This document shows positions 40,346-50,000 of a stretch of DNA of 64,000 bases, piece after piece (position 1 is the stretch's first letter; the number at the start of each line of letters is the position of its first letter). The DNA is from Streptomyces sp. NBC_00670 (GTDB lineage Bacteria; Actinomycetota; Actinomycetes; Streptomycetales; Streptomycetaceae), in NCBI RefSeq assembly GCF_036226765.1, contig NZ_CP109017.1:7193001-7257000 (forward strand). The letters are read 5' to 3'. Position numbers and translations under genes: made by a program. The notes below the pieces were generated by a model. The model was not told where the DNA came from. It did no database searches and saw only the letters and a program-made list of their open reading frames with translations.

Positions 40346-41020
40346 TTACCGCTGCGGCGCCGGGAGGCCCGCCGCGAGCAGCGTGAACACCTGCTGGAAC
40401 ACCTCGGCGAACGAGGCCCCGTCGCGGCGGGAGCACCAGTGCTCCACGCCGACCCGGACCGCCGTGTGCGCGAGGGCCGCCAGCAGTCGCGGGTACAGCT
40501 CCAGGGCCGCACGCCGCGCCTCGTCGGTGGGCGAGCCGTCGGTCGAGGCGGCGGGCGAACCGGTGGCGGCGGAGCCGATCCGTGCGGCCACCGCCTCCGC
40601 CAGCGCCGTCTCGTCGGCCATGTGGGCCCCGAGGCTGCGCACCAGCAGATGCGGTGCGGAACGCAGGACCTCGGCGTGCAGCCACCACAGCTCGTGCTCC
40701 TGCTCGGCCTCCGCCAGCTCGGCCGCCAGCGCGTCGCGCAGCGCCTCCAGCGGGGAGAGCGCGGCGGGCGCCGCGAGCAGCGCGGCGCACACACGCGTGC
40801 TCGCCTCGGTGTCGATGACCACGAACGCGTCGTCGCGCGAGTCGAAGTAGTTGAAGAACGTCCGCACGGAGACGCCGGCCGCCGCGCTGATCGCCTCGAC
40901 GGTCACCTTGTCCACACCGTGCTCGGCGGCGAGACGGATCGCGGCCTCGGCCAGCGCGGCACGGGTGGCCCGCTTCTTCCGCTCCCGCAGTCCGCCCTCG
41001 GCGGCGCCCTTCTCCGACAT
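40346..41020 (-). CDS. TetR-family regulator of the DHA2 exporter
   Basis: A 224-aa repressor with an N-terminal TetR helix-turn-helix (RATRAALAEAAIRLAAEHGVDKVTVEAISAAAGVSVRTFFNYFDSRDD) and a divergent ligand-binding half. The FFNYF form is typical of MftR/EthR-like members near exporters. It is transcribed with the exporter gene 110 bp downstream. A perfect palindrome (TTGCATgatATGCAA) covers the -10 box immediately upstream of ATG 41020. This predicts autorepression relieved by an exporter substrate. No Shine-Dalgarno is present; TATCAT six bases upstream suggests a leaderless mRNA. Confidence 0.9.
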   Translation of the reverse strand: MSEKGAAEGGLRERKKRATRAALAEAAIRLAAEHGVDKVTVEAISAAAGVSVRTFFNYFDSRDDAFVVIDTEASTRVCAALLAAPAALSPLEALRDALAAELAEAEQEHELWWLHAEVLRSAPHLLVRSLGAHMADETALAEAVAARIGSAATGSPAASTDGSPTDEARRAALELYPRLLAALAHTAVRVGVEHWCSRRDGASFAEVFQQVFTLLAAGLPAPQR

Positions 41021-41022
41021 AC

Positions 41023-41037
41023 TTGCATGATATGCAA
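41023..41037. promoter_or_regulatory. TetR operator over the -10 box
   Basis: TTGCATgatATGCAA is a perfect 6-3-6 palindrome that includes the minus-strand -10 TATCAT (41032-41027). A second, weaker TGCAgactcTGCA lies just upstream (about 41042-41054). Confidence 0.7.
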
Positions 41038-41219
41038 AAGTGCAGACTCTGCAAAATCCCCCGGCGGGAAAGGTCCGCGCCGGTGAGGCCGGTAGAGATG
41101 CCGGTATTGACGCCCGCATTGACATGGACGAGACGTGCCCGACCGGCATATCGTTCACCGGCCGCGTGATCATCCGCGAGCCATTTCTTCCGTTCTCGTC
41201 CGTGGGGGGCGCCGCCGTC

Positions 41220-41993
41220 ATGTCCGCATCCAGTGAGCCGCACCAGAGACCGGCGGGACCGCCCGCGGAACCGGGGGAGCGCGCCTGGGCCGCGGCGTCC
41301 GTGCCGCGGGTGGCGCCGGGCAGGGCGTCCTCCGTGCTGCTCGCCGTGGCCGTCGCGGGACTCGCCCTCGTCGCCGTCACCGATCTGGTGAGCATCTTCG
41401 CCGGGGTACGGCTGCGGGGCGTGATGGGCGGGGACACCGGTTTCCTCACGGCGTCGCAGCGGGAGCTGGACGACGCCTCCGACTTCTACGACGCGGTCGC
41501 CCGGTACCAGGTCATCGCCTATCTGCCCTGCGCGATCGCCTTCGTCACCTGGTTCTTCCACATGCGCCGCCTGACCGGCCCGCTGGCCCCCGACCGCTTC
41601 CGGCACGGGACCGGGTGGGCCATCGCCGCCTGGTTCATCCCGTTCGCCAACATCTGGCTGCCCCACCGCGTCGCCACCGACATGTGGCGGGCCGCCACCC
41701 CGCTGCCGTCCGGTCAGTCGCCGTACCGCGAACGCCTGTGGCCGGTGCACCTGTGGTGGGCCCTGTTCGCGTTCGGCATCCTCTTCAACCGGGTGGCCGG
41801 GACCAAGTACGACGACGCCGAGCAGTGGACGGACATCCGGTCCGCGGTGACGCAGTACATGGTCGCCGACACGCTCAACATCGCCGCCGCGGCCGCCGCG
41901 GTGCACTTCGCGGTGCGGCTGACCCGGATGCAGCGCCGCAAGGCGGCCGAAGGACCCTACCTGACCCCGCCGTTCACCGGCGCGGCGCTCTGA
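41220..41993 (+). CDS. DUF4328 membrane protein
   Basis: A 257-aa integral membrane protein of the actinobacterial DUF4328 family. Four membrane segments are visible: 45-68, 100-120, about 140-157 and about 185-205, with a fifth amphipathic one near 225. Family stretches are FVTWFFHMRRL, GWAIAAWFIPFANIWLPHRVATDMWRA and PVHLWWALF. Function unknown. The start is ATG 41220; an upstream GGGGGG is the only ribosome-like site. Its last 37 bases overlap the end of the convergent response-regulator gene, which is uncommon. Confidence 0.85.
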   Translation: MSASSEPHQRPAGPPAEPGERAWAAASVPRVAPGRASSVLLAVAVAGLALVAVTDLVSIFAGVRLRGVMGGDTGFLTASQRELDDASDFYDAVARYQVIAYLPCAIAFVTWFFHMRRLTGPLAPDRFRHGTGWAIAAWFIPFANIWLPHRVATDMWRAATPLPSGQSPYRERLWPVHLWWALFAFGILFNRVAGTKYDDAEQWTDIRSAVTQYMVADTLNIAAAAAAVHFAVRLTRMQRRKAAEGPYLTPPFTGAAL

Positions 41994-42664
41994 GGCTCCG
42001 GCATCCGGCCCAGATGGGCCAGCACCGCCAGCACCCGGCGGTGGTGGCCCGAGGCGGCCGAGGGCAGGCGGAGCTTGCCGAAGATGGCGGCGACGTGCTT
42101 CTCCACGGCGCTGCCGGTCACGAACAGCGCGTGGGCGATGGCGGTGTTGGTGCGGCCCTCCGCCATGAGTGACAGCACCTCGCGCTCCCGCTCGCTGAGC
42201 CGGTCCAGCGGGCCCGGCGGCGTGCCGCTCCCGCCACCGGGCCGCCGGCCCAGGAGCTGCGCGACCACCTCGGGATCCAGGGCCGTACCGCCCGCGGCCA
42301 CCCGGAGCAGGGCGTCCCGGAACTCCTCCACGGCCGAGACGCGGTCCTTCAGGAGGTAGCCCACGCCCTCACCGCGGCGCAGCAGTTCGGTGGCGTAGCG
42401 CTCCTCCACGTACTGGGAGAGGATCACGACCGCCGTGCCGGGAACCGCCTGCCGGGCGGCCAGCGCCGCCCGTACTCCCTCGTCGGTGTGTGTGGGCGGC
42501 ATGCGCACGTCCACCAGGGCCAGGTCGGGCCGCAGCGCCCTCACCGCGGACACCAGGGCCGGGCCGTCGCCCACCGCGGCCACCACCTCGAAGCCCTCCT
42601 CGCACAGCAGGCTGTGCAGCCCGGCGCGCAGCAGCACCAGATCCTCCGCGATCACCACCCGCAC
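41957..42664 (-). CDS. NarL/LuxR-family response regulator
   Basis: A 235-aa two-component response regulator. The receiver domain (1-120) has the phospho-acceptor Asp in LALVDVRMPP and the Lys in YLLKDRV. The C-terminal LuxR helix-turn-helix is LSEREREVLSLMAEGRTNTAIAHALFVTGSAVEKHVAAIFGKL. GTG 42664 overlaps the kinase gene by 13 bp, with GGAG in the kinase end, so the two are translationally coupled. Targets are unknown. The 3' end overlaps the DUF4328 gene on the other strand. Confidence 0.93.
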   Translation of the reverse strand: MRVVIAEDLVLLRAGLHSLLCEEGFEVVAAVGDGPALVSAVRALRPDLALVDVRMPPTHTDEGVRAALAARQAVPGTAVVILSQYVEERYATELLRRGEGVGYLLKDRVSAVEEFRDALLRVAAGGTALDPEVVAQLLGRRPGGGSGTPPGPLDRLSEREREVLSLMAEGRTNTAIAHALFVTGSAVEKHVAAIFGKLRLPSAASGHHRRVLAVLAHLGRMPEPQSAAPVNGGVR

Positions 42665-43590
42665 GGCAGCTCCGCCTCCACCCTCGTGGGACCCCCCGCC
42701 GGGCTGTGCACCCTGAGCCGCCCGCCCACCGCGCGCACCCGGTCCGCCAAGCCGGCCAGACCGCCGCCCGCGGAGGGGACGGCGCCTCCGACGCCGTCGT
42801 CGTCCACGTGCACGACGATCCGGTCCCCGCGCTCGTCCACGCGCACGCGCACACGCTCCGCCCCGGCGTGCTTGCCGACGTTCGCCAGACACTCGGCGAT
42901 CACGAAGTACGCGGGGGACTCCACCGGCCCCGGCGCCCGCCGCGCCAGCTCTACGCGGACGTCCACCGGGACGTCCGAGGCGGCGGCCAGCGAGCTGACG
43001 GCGGCGTCCAGGCCGCGGTCGGCGAGCACGGGCGGATGGAGCCCCCGGACCACCGCGCGCAGGTCGGCCAGGGCGCGCCGGGACTCCTCGTACGCCTGGT
43101 CGACAAGGACGCGGGCCGCCTCCTGGTCCGCCGGGAACCTCCGGCGTGCCCGGCCCAGGCTCAGGGAGACGGCCACCATGCGGGCCTGGGCCCCGTCGTG
43201 CAGATCGCGCTCGATGCGCCGGTGGTCGGCGTGGTGCGCGCGCACCGCCGCGGCACGTGCCGCCTCCCGTTCGGCCGCACGGCGCGCCTCCTCGGTGAGC
43301 CCGAGCAGGAACCGGACGGTGTGCGCACGGGCCACGGCGAGGCCGCGCAGCAGCGCCAGCACCGGCAGGGCGAGCAGCGGTGCGGCCACGCAGGCCACCA
43401 ACGCCCAGCCCGCGGAGGGCACTTCGAACCGCCACAGCCCGGCGTGCACCGGCCTGCCCACGGACCACCCGTACCACCAGGGCGCCGACGCGAGGAGCAG
43501 GGGAGGGGCCAGGAGATGGAGCACGGCCACCGGGCCGAGGGCGCCCCACAGGGGACCGACGACCAGTACATGCGCCACCTCGCGCCACAC
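42652..43590 (-). CDS. NarL-type sensor histidine kinase, probably N-terminally truncated
   Basis: A 312-aa kinase. From GTG 43590 it has two hydrophobic stretches (10-38 and 60-85), then HisKA_3 with the phospho-acceptor in ERDLHDGAQARM (His 131) and an HATPase with CLANVGKHAGAERV. In this subfamily the sensor part normally has an additional N-terminal membrane pair. Bases upstream of 43590 continue to read in the kinase frame as LWLAPLLLLAGATGRAEREL up to about 43770, but this extension has no ATG/GTG start and meets a stop. Beyond that point the serine-hydrolase sequence begins. The first membrane helix and start therefore seem lost. The remaining kinase could still be made from GTG 43590. 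Confidence 0.8.
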   Translation of the reverse strand: MWREVAHVLVVGPLWGALGPVAVLHLLAPPLLLASAPWWYGWSVGRPVHAGLWRFEVPSAGWALVACVAAPLLALPVLALLRGLAVARAHTVRFLLGLTEEARRAAEREAARAAAVRAHHADHRRIERDLHDGAQARMVAVSLSLGRARRRFPADQEAARVLVDQAYEESRRALADLRAVVRGLHPPVLADRGLDAAVSSLAAASDVPVDVRVELARRAPGPVESPAYFVIAECLANVGKHAGAERVRVRVDERGDRIVVHVDDDGVGGAVPSAGGGLAGLADRVRAVGGRLRVHSPAGGPTRVEAELPCGW

Positions 43591-43769
43591 CGCGCCGCCC
43601 CGGACGGGCGGACGGCCTGCGGCGCCGGGCGGACGGGCGAGGTGGGGGGAGTCGACGGGCAGCGCCGCGAGCCGCGTGGTGAGCTCCCGCTCCGCGCGCC
43701 CGGTGGCCCCCGCGAGCAGCAGCAGCGGCGCCAGCCACAGCGCCAGGTCCGCGACCCGCCGCCTCGCGC

Positions 43770-44626
43770 CCGGCCCCGGCGGACACCAGCGCGCCGCCCG
43801 CGCCCGCGACGGTCGTGTTGAGCTCCGTGACGTCGCTCAGTACCTTCCGGCCGCCCCGTGTGCGCCACTCGTAGCCGCGCGGGTGGGGGCCCTCGATCGT
43901 GCGTGCGGTGCCGGGCCAGTAGGTGTCGCGCAGGCCGAGCGGCGCGATGATCCGCCGTTCGACCTCGCGGGCGGCCGGCCTCCCGGTGACCTTCTCGATG
44001 ATCATGCCGAGGAGGACGTAGTTCGTCGTCGAGTACGACCAGGCCCGCTCCGGACGCGGCCGCTCCAGCGCGAGCGCCACCAGTTCCCTGGCGGTGAAGT
44101 CGTGCGCCCGCCATCGCTCCGGGTGCTCCCAGTCCAGCGCGTCGGTGTGGTCGGGCAGGCCGCTGGTGTGCCGCAGGAGCTGCCGCACGGTGATCCGCCC
44201 GCCGTCGTAGCCGTGGCGGGCGATCAGACCGGGCAGATGGTCCTCGACCGTGTCGTCCAGGCCGACCCGGTGTTCCGCCACGAGCTGGAGCAGCACGGTG
44301 GCGGTGAACGTCTTGGTGGTGCTGCCGATGCGGATCCGGTCACCGGCGCGCATCGGGCGGCCGGTCCGTACGTCGGCCCTGCCGAGGGCCGCGCTCCAGG
44401 CCGGGCACCCGGGCGTCTCCACCCGCACGGCGGCGCCCGTCATCCCGTCCTCGCCGGTCAGCCGGCCCAGCGCCCGGAGCGCCGCCGGGTGGTGACACCG
44501 GCCCGTCCCGCTCCCGCCCGTCCCGTTCCCGGCCGCCGCGGGCGCGGCCGGCGCGGCCAGCACCGCGCACAGCACCGCTCCCGTCGCAGCTCCACGGCGC
44601 AGTCGGCCTCGTACTCGCTTCGTCAC
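43770..44626 (-). pseudogene. Serine hydrolase (beta-lactamase/D-Ala-D-Ala carboxypeptidase family), 3'-truncated
   Basis: The first 285 residues are a good class C beta-lactamase-related secreted hydrolase: signal peptide (1-32), the SxxK motif in IGSTTKTF and YxN in WSYSTTNYVLLG. After AGAGGALVS the similarity stops, although about 100 residues including the third active-site motif (HTG/KTG) should follow. The next bases encode kinase sequence in another frame. The reading frame stays open by chance through the kinase gene and joins the response-regulator frame. I infer a deletion that joined the 5' part of this gene to the 5'-truncated kinase gene. The product is unlikely to be an active hydrolase. 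Confidence 0.7.
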
Positions 44627-44852
44627 ACGTCCCCCTCGGTGAGAGCCCCACTCCGTCGGTCCGTCACCTCAGAAGCTAGGGACCGCGGGGGCCGCCCACA
44701 CGCCTGCTGCCCGCACCCCCTCCTGCGGACAACCCCACCCCCGGCAGGCCCGGAACGCGGTGGTCCCGCGGCGCGGCACGCGCGGCGGGACCGGGAACGC
44801 GGCGGGGGCCGGCCGCCGTGGGCGACCGGTCCCCGTTGTCCGTGCCGCGGAC
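44627..44852. terminator. Intergenic region with GAPDH terminator
   Basis: ggtcccgc (44762-44769) pairs with gcgggacc near 44785-44792, past the GAPDH stop. The rest of the 226 bp should hold the promoter of the hydrolase remnant; nothing more is recognised. Confidence 0.5.
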
Positions 44853-45851
44853 TCAGCCGGCGGCGAGCAACTGCAGCGTGTCGATCACGCGGTTGGAGAA
44901 GCCCCACTCGTTGTCGTACCAGGCGACGACCTTGATGTGGCGGCCGTCGACGCGGGTGAGGGCCGAGTCGAAGATGGCCGAGGCCGGGTTGCCGGTGATG
45001 TCGGCGGAGACCAGCGGGTCCTCCGAGTACTCGAGGATCCCGGCGAGCGGCCCCTCGGCCGCGGCCCGGTACGCCGCGAGCACCTCGTCACGGGTGACGT
45101 CACGGGCGACGGTGGTGTTGAGCTCGACGATCGAGCCCACCGGCACGGGCACGCGGATCGAGTCGCCCGACAGCTTGCCGTCCAGCCTCGGCAGCACCAG
45201 GCCGATCGCCTTGGCCGCACCCGTGGTGGTCGGCACGATGTTCACCCCGGCGGCGCGGGCCCGGCGGGCGTCGCGGTGCGGGCCGTCCTGGAGGTTCTGC
45301 TCCTGCGTGTAGGCGTGCACGGTGGTCATGAACCCGTGCTCTATGCCCGCGAGTTCGTCGAGGACGGAGGCCAGCGGGGCGAGCGCGTTGGTGGTGCACG
45401 AGGCGTTGGAGACGACGGTGTGCGCCGCCGCGTCGTAGGCCTCGGTGTTGACGCCGTACGCGAGCGTCACGTCGGCGCCCGCCGAGGGGGCGCTGACGAG
45501 CACCTTGCGCGCACCGGCGGTCAGGTGGACGCGGGCCGCCTCGGCCGAGGTGAAGCGGCCGGTGGCCTCCAGCACCAGGTCGACGTCCAGTTCGGACCAG
45601 GGCAGCTTCGCCGGCTCCCGCTCGGCGAGCACCTTGATGCGCCGGCCGTCCACCACGAGCGTGTCGCCGTCGACGCTCACCGGACGGCCGAGCCGGCCCG
45701 CGGTGGTGTCGAAGGCGAGCAGCCGGGCGAGCGTGGCGGGCTCGGTCAGGTCGTTGACGGCGACGACCTCCAGGTCGCCGCCGCGCTCCAGCAGGGCGCG
45801 CAGCACATTGCGCCCGATGCGGCCGAATCCGTTGATGGCGATGCGAGTCAT
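44853..45851 (-). CDS. gap: Glyceraldehyde-3-phosphate dehydrogenase
   Basis: A 332-aa glycolytic enzyme of normal length. The NAD-binding INGFGRIGRNVLRA opens the chain, the catalytic Cys is in SNASCTTNAL (about 150), the active-site His in TTVHAYTQEQ and the C-terminal signature is WYDNEWGFSNRV. VNDL after the second strand supports NAD specificity. It oxidises glyceraldehyde-3-phosphate to 1,3-bisphosphoglycerate in the cytoplasm. It stands alone, without pgk or tpi, so it may be a secondary GAPDH copy. ATG 45851 has GAGAGGAC upstream. Confidence 0.95.
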   Translation of the reverse strand: MTRIAINGFGRIGRNVLRALLERGGDLEVVAVNDLTEPATLARLLAFDTTAGRLGRPVSVDGDTLVVDGRRIKVLAEREPAKLPWSELDVDLVLEATGRFTSAEAARVHLTAGARKVLVSAPSAGADVTLAYGVNTEAYDAAAHTVVSNASCTTNALAPLASVLDELAGIEHGFMTTVHAYTQEQNLQDGPHRDARRARAAGVNIVPTTTGAAKAIGLVLPRLDGKLSGDSIRVPVPVGSIVELNTTVARDVTRDEVLAAYRAAAEGPLAGILEYSEDPLVSADITGNPASAIFDSALTRVDGRHIKVVAWYDNEWGFSNRVIDTLQLLAAG

Positions 45852-45972
45852 GAGTGTCAGGTCCTCTCCGTGGTTCGCCACCAGACTCGCGCGCCCCGGG
45901 GGCGCGGGACAGCGGCACGATCGCCACGGTCCGCAAGGATCGTGCCAGTCCGCCGGCGCCGGGGCGCGTGGT

Positions 45973-46929
45973 CTACTCGCCCTTCGCGAAGGTCCGCCGG
46001 TACTCACTCGGCGTGGTGCCGAGGATGCGCTGGAAGTGCAGCCGGAGATTGGCCCCGGTGCCCAGGCCGACGTCACCGGCGATCTGCTCGACGCTGCGCT
46101 GCGAGCGCTCCAGCAGCTCACGCGCCACGTCGATGCGGGCCCGCATGACCCACTGCATCGGCGTGTACCCGGTGTCCTCGGCGAACCGCCGCGAGAACGT
46201 CCGCGGCGACACCTCCGCGTGCCGGGCCAGCGTCCCCAGGGTGAGGTGCTCGTCCAGCCGGCGCAGCGCCCACTCCCGGGTCGCGGCGAACCGCTCGCCC
46301 AGCGGCTCCGGCACGCTGCGCGGCACGTACTGCGCCTGCCCGCCGCTGCGGTAGGGCGCGGCGACCAGCCGCCGGGCGGCATGGTTCGACGCGGCCACCC
46401 CGAGGTCGCCGCGGAGCAGATGCAGACACAGGTCGATGCCGGAGGCGGCGCCGGCGGAGGTGAGCACGCTGCCCTCGTCGACGAAGAGCACGTTCTCGTC
46501 GACCCGCACGGCCGGGTGCTTCGCCGCGAGCGCGCGGGTGTAGTGCCAGTGCGTGGTGGCGCGCCGGCCGTCCAGCAGCCCGGTGGCGGCGAGCGCGAAG
46601 GCGCCGGTGGAGATCGCGGCGAGCCGCGCGCCCCGGTCGTGCGCGGCGACCAGCGCCTCGACGACGGCGGGCGGCGGGTCCTCCCGGTCCGGGAACCGGT
46701 ACCCCGGCACGAACACGATCTCGGCCCACGCGAGCGCGTCGAGCCCGTGCGCCACGTGGTACGACAGCCCGTCGCCCCCGGTCACGAGCCCGGGCGCCGC
46801 GCCGCACACCCGCACCTCGTACGGCATGCTCGCGCGGGTCGTGAACACCTGCGCCGGAATCCCGACGTCGAGCGGCTTCGCCCCTTCGAGCACGAGCACG
46901 GCGACGCGGTGGAGGGCGGAGTCGGGCAC
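45973..46929 (-). CDS. GlxA-type AraC-family transcriptional regulator
   Basis: A 318-aa regulator. A DJ-1/PfpI (GATase1-like) domain fills residues 5-185; the position of the usual nucleophile Cys reads AISTGAFAL, so it is probably non-catalytic. The AraC helix-turn-helix pair is at 215-310 (LTLGTLARHAEVSPRTFSRRFAEDTG and SVEQIAGDVGLGTGANLRLHFQRILGTTPSEYRR). The AdpA-like architecture is common in Streptomyces; the ligand is unknown. GTG 46929 lacks a ribosome site and has TACTCT six bases upstream, a leaderless arrangement. It is upstream of gap on the same strand, 121 bp apart. Confidence 0.9.
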   Translation of the reverse strand: MPDSALHRVAVLVLEGAKPLDVGIPAQVFTTRASMPYEVRVCGAAPGLVTGGDGLSYHVAHGLDALAWAEIVFVPGYRFPDREDPPPAVVEALVAAHDRGARLAAISTGAFALAATGLLDGRRATTHWHYTRALAAKHPAVRVDENVLFVDEGSVLTSAGAASGIDLCLHLLRGDLGVAASNHAARRLVAAPYRSGGQAQYVPRSVPEPLGERFAATREWALRRLDEHLTLGTLARHAEVSPRTFSRRFAEDTGYTPMQWVMRARIDVARELLERSQRSVEQIAGDVGLGTGANLRLHFQRILGTTPSEYRRTFAKGE

Positions 46930-46935
46930 GGGGAC

Positions 46936-46941
46936 AGAGTA
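46936..46941 (-). promoter_or_regulatory. -10 box of the GlxA-type gene, leaderless arrangement
   Basis: TACTCT on the minus strand ends six bases before GTG 46929. No clear -35 is seen. Confidence 0.4.
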
Positions 46942-46978
46942 CGTGGGCGGGGTGGTGTGCCGGGTGCGGGTGCGCCGT

Positions 46979-47072
46979 GGCTGGTCGCGCCCACGCGGCG
47001 GAGCCGCACATCAGCACAGCCCCGCGCCCCTGAAAACGGGGCGGCGGGGGCGCAAGCACGCCCCCGCCGCCC
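46979..47072. terminator. REP-like sequence and GH31 terminator
   Basis: A perfect 14-bp stem (47039-47052 with 47059-47072) and a 6-nt loop lie ten bases past the GH31 stop. Next to it (46979-47031) is a GC-rich sequence ending in ccccgcgcccct, which shares its core with the repeats at 2061, 2177 and 54804. Confidence 0.75.
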
Positions 47073-47081
47073 TTGGTACCG

Positions 47082-50000
47082 CTACCGGAACGAAACCGTC
47101 ACCGGCGCGTGCACCGAACGACTCGGCAACGTCACGGTCAACGCCCCCGTGTCCCGGTCCAGGTGGTACGACTTCGGCGACAGCCGCTTCCCGTTCGCCG
47201 ACACCTTCGTCGGCACACGGTCACCGAGCCCGACCAGCGAAACCGTCCACTCCCGCTTCTTCACCTGACCGCGGAAGGACCCCTTCACCCCGCCGATCGA
47301 CACGGAGTGCTGCGCACCCTTCACCCGGTACCGCACGGTCGTCGTGGCGCTGTGGTGCCGCCCCGTACCGACCCCGTCGTCCTCGTACAGCCGGTACGAC
47401 CCCGACTTCCCGGCCGCGACGGTCAGCGTCACGTCGGTCAGCGGGTTGTGGTCGTTGGACGACACGTCGTGCGTCCGGGTCGGCATGATGCCACCTGCCC
47501 TGATGAACACCGGCATGGTGTCCAGCGTGGTGGTGACGTCCTGCGTCGTCCCGCCGGTGTACGTCTTGCCGGTGAAGTAGTCGGTCCACTGCCCCGGCGG
47601 GAACCAGACCGACGTCGTGGCCGAGTTGCCCGGGTCGGTGACCGGGGCGACCAGCACGTCGGAGCCGTAGAAGTACTCGCTGCCGGCGGTGGCGTACGCC
47701 TTCGCCTCGTCCGGGTACTCCAGGTAGGTGGGCCGGACGATCGGCACACCGGTGCGGTTGGCCTCCTCGGCGAGCGAGTAGGTGTACGGCACCAGGTCCT
47801 CGCGCAGGTTGAGGAACGCGTCGGCCGACTTGCGCGCCGCCGTGCCGTACTGCCAGGGCAGCCGGTCGCTGTGGTTGCTGTGCAGCCGGTCGATGGGCTG
47901 GAAGGTGCCGAACTGCACCCACCGCGCGTACAGGTCGTCGGGCAGCTTGTGCGTGGTGCGCGTCTGCCCGTTGTCGGTGTACTGCTCCGAACCGGTCAGC
48001 CCCGTCGTGTCGTTGTGGCCGCCGATGTCGTGGGTGATCGACGCCATCCCGGTCGCGGCGGACTCGCCCGGGGTGTAGCCGACCTCCATCTTCAGCACGC
48101 CCCACGTGGAGGAGGTGTCACCGGTGAAGTGGACGGTGGAGCGCTTGTCCGCCCACGGCCCGGTCGGCAGTCCCGCCTGGCCGCTGTACCCGGCCGCCTG
48201 CAGCGAGCCGTAGGCACGGGAGAGCACGAAGCCGCGGCCCTCGTTCTCGGCGGTCATGGACGCGTACTGCTGGTTGATCCAGGCGTCCGGGGTGACACCC
48301 GGCAGCGAGGACTGGGAGGCGTCGCAGCACCAGTCGAGCCACCAGAAGTCGTTGCCCTGCTGGTCCATGGTCCGGTGCAGGTCCAGGTAGGCCTGGACCT
48401 GGTCGGGGTCACCGAAGTCGAAGGTGTAGCAGTCGCCCGTGGCGCCGGCGCTTCCGCCGCAGCCGCCCTTCTTCAGCTTGCCCTTGGCCGTGGCCTGCGC
48501 CTTCGCGAACTGCGGGTCGGAGCCGAGGATGCTCGGGTGCACGTTGAGCGTGTTGTGCAGCCCCTGGGCGTCGGACCAGTCGGTGAAGAAGCCCTTCGGG
48601 TCGGGGAACTTCTTCTGGTCGATCTCCCAGCCGTTCCAGTCGTTGACCGCCTTGAAGTCCGTGTCGGTCACCAGCACGTCGAGCGGGACGCCCTCGGAGC
48701 GGAAGGCCGGCAGGATCTTCTTCTGGTAGTCCTCGGCCGTACGGTCGATGTACTCCGAGTACCAGACGCCGTAGGCCCACTGGGGCAGCAGCGCGGGCGG
48801 GCCGGTGAGCGTGGCCAGGTCCGTGAGGCCCTGCTTGTAGTCGTGCCCGTAGCCGAAGAGGTAACCGTCCTGGTAGGCACCGCCCTTGTGCTCCGGGCGC
48901 TGCCGGATCTTCTTGGTGGCGGTGTCGTACAGCGCCGACGGGGTGTCGTCGAGCAGGTACCAGCCGTCCTTGTTGAGCAGGCCGGGCGTGGTGACGGGGG
49001 CGGCGCCGCTGCCGGTCACGCCGTCCAGCCCGCGGCGGTACCCGCCGAGCGCGAGATGCGGCGCGGGCGCGGGGTCGCCGGTGGCGGCCACGGAGACGGT
49101 GTCCGCGTTGATGTGGCAGCTGCCGTCGTCCGGGCAGCCGAGGGTGACGTCGTTCTCGCCCTTGCTGAGCTTGACCGGGACGGAGGCGGTCTGCCAGTCG
49201 TCCCAGTTGTCCGTCGCCGGGAACTCGAGCGTGGCGTGCGCGTCCCCGGCGGTGACCGAGGCGGTACGGGTCTTGTGCTGGCCGTCGCCGCCGGTGCCGT
49301 TGGCGTAGCGCACCCGCAGGGTGTAGGTGCCGTCGGCGGGCACGCCCACCAGATGCGTGGTCAGACCGGAGCCCTTGTTGAGCTCGGCGACGAAGCCGGT
49401 GCCCGCGTAGCCGGTGTGGTCCGTGGCGCCGGCCGCCGAGCCGCCGATCCGCCCGGCCTCCGCCTCGCAGCTCACCCCGAACGCGCAGTCCCTGATGGCG
49501 GTGGTGGCGACCGACGGGTAGGAGTCGCCGGGGCGGACCAGCGCCACGCTGTCCAGGTTGACGTCACCCGAGTCCGAGGCGGTGCGGGTGAGGGCGAGCG
49601 TGTGGTGGCCCGCGCCGAGGTCGACCTTGGCGGTGGCCAGCTTCCAGGTGTCCCAGCTGCCCGTGGTGGGCAGCGAGATCTTCTGCGGCGAGCCGCCGTC
49701 CACGGTCAGGGTGAGCGTGCGGGTCTCGTTCTTGCCGTCCCCGCCCACGGAGTTGGCGTACCGCAGGTCGAACTGGTAGCTCCCGGCCTCCTTGACATCG
49801 ATGTCAGCCGATGCCGAGGCGCCCGTCCCCTCGAAGCCCGCGGCGAACCCGACCCCGGTGTGGTCCCGGTGGTCGGAGGCCAGGGACACCCCGTTGAGCT
49901 GGAGGTCCTCTCCCTCGCACAGCGCGCCGAGGGTGCAGGTGAGACGGTGCCAGGGAGAGGCGGTGACCGGCGAATCGCCCGCCGTCACGTTGACGGAGAG

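Noticed and set aside
41957..44626. A single 889-codon frame joining serine hydrolase, kinase region and response regulator
   Set aside because: The middle third is the kinase gene read in the wrong frame and is arginine/alanine/glycine-rich. The response regulator has its own GTG and ribosome site. It is a by-product of high GC, not a fusion protein.
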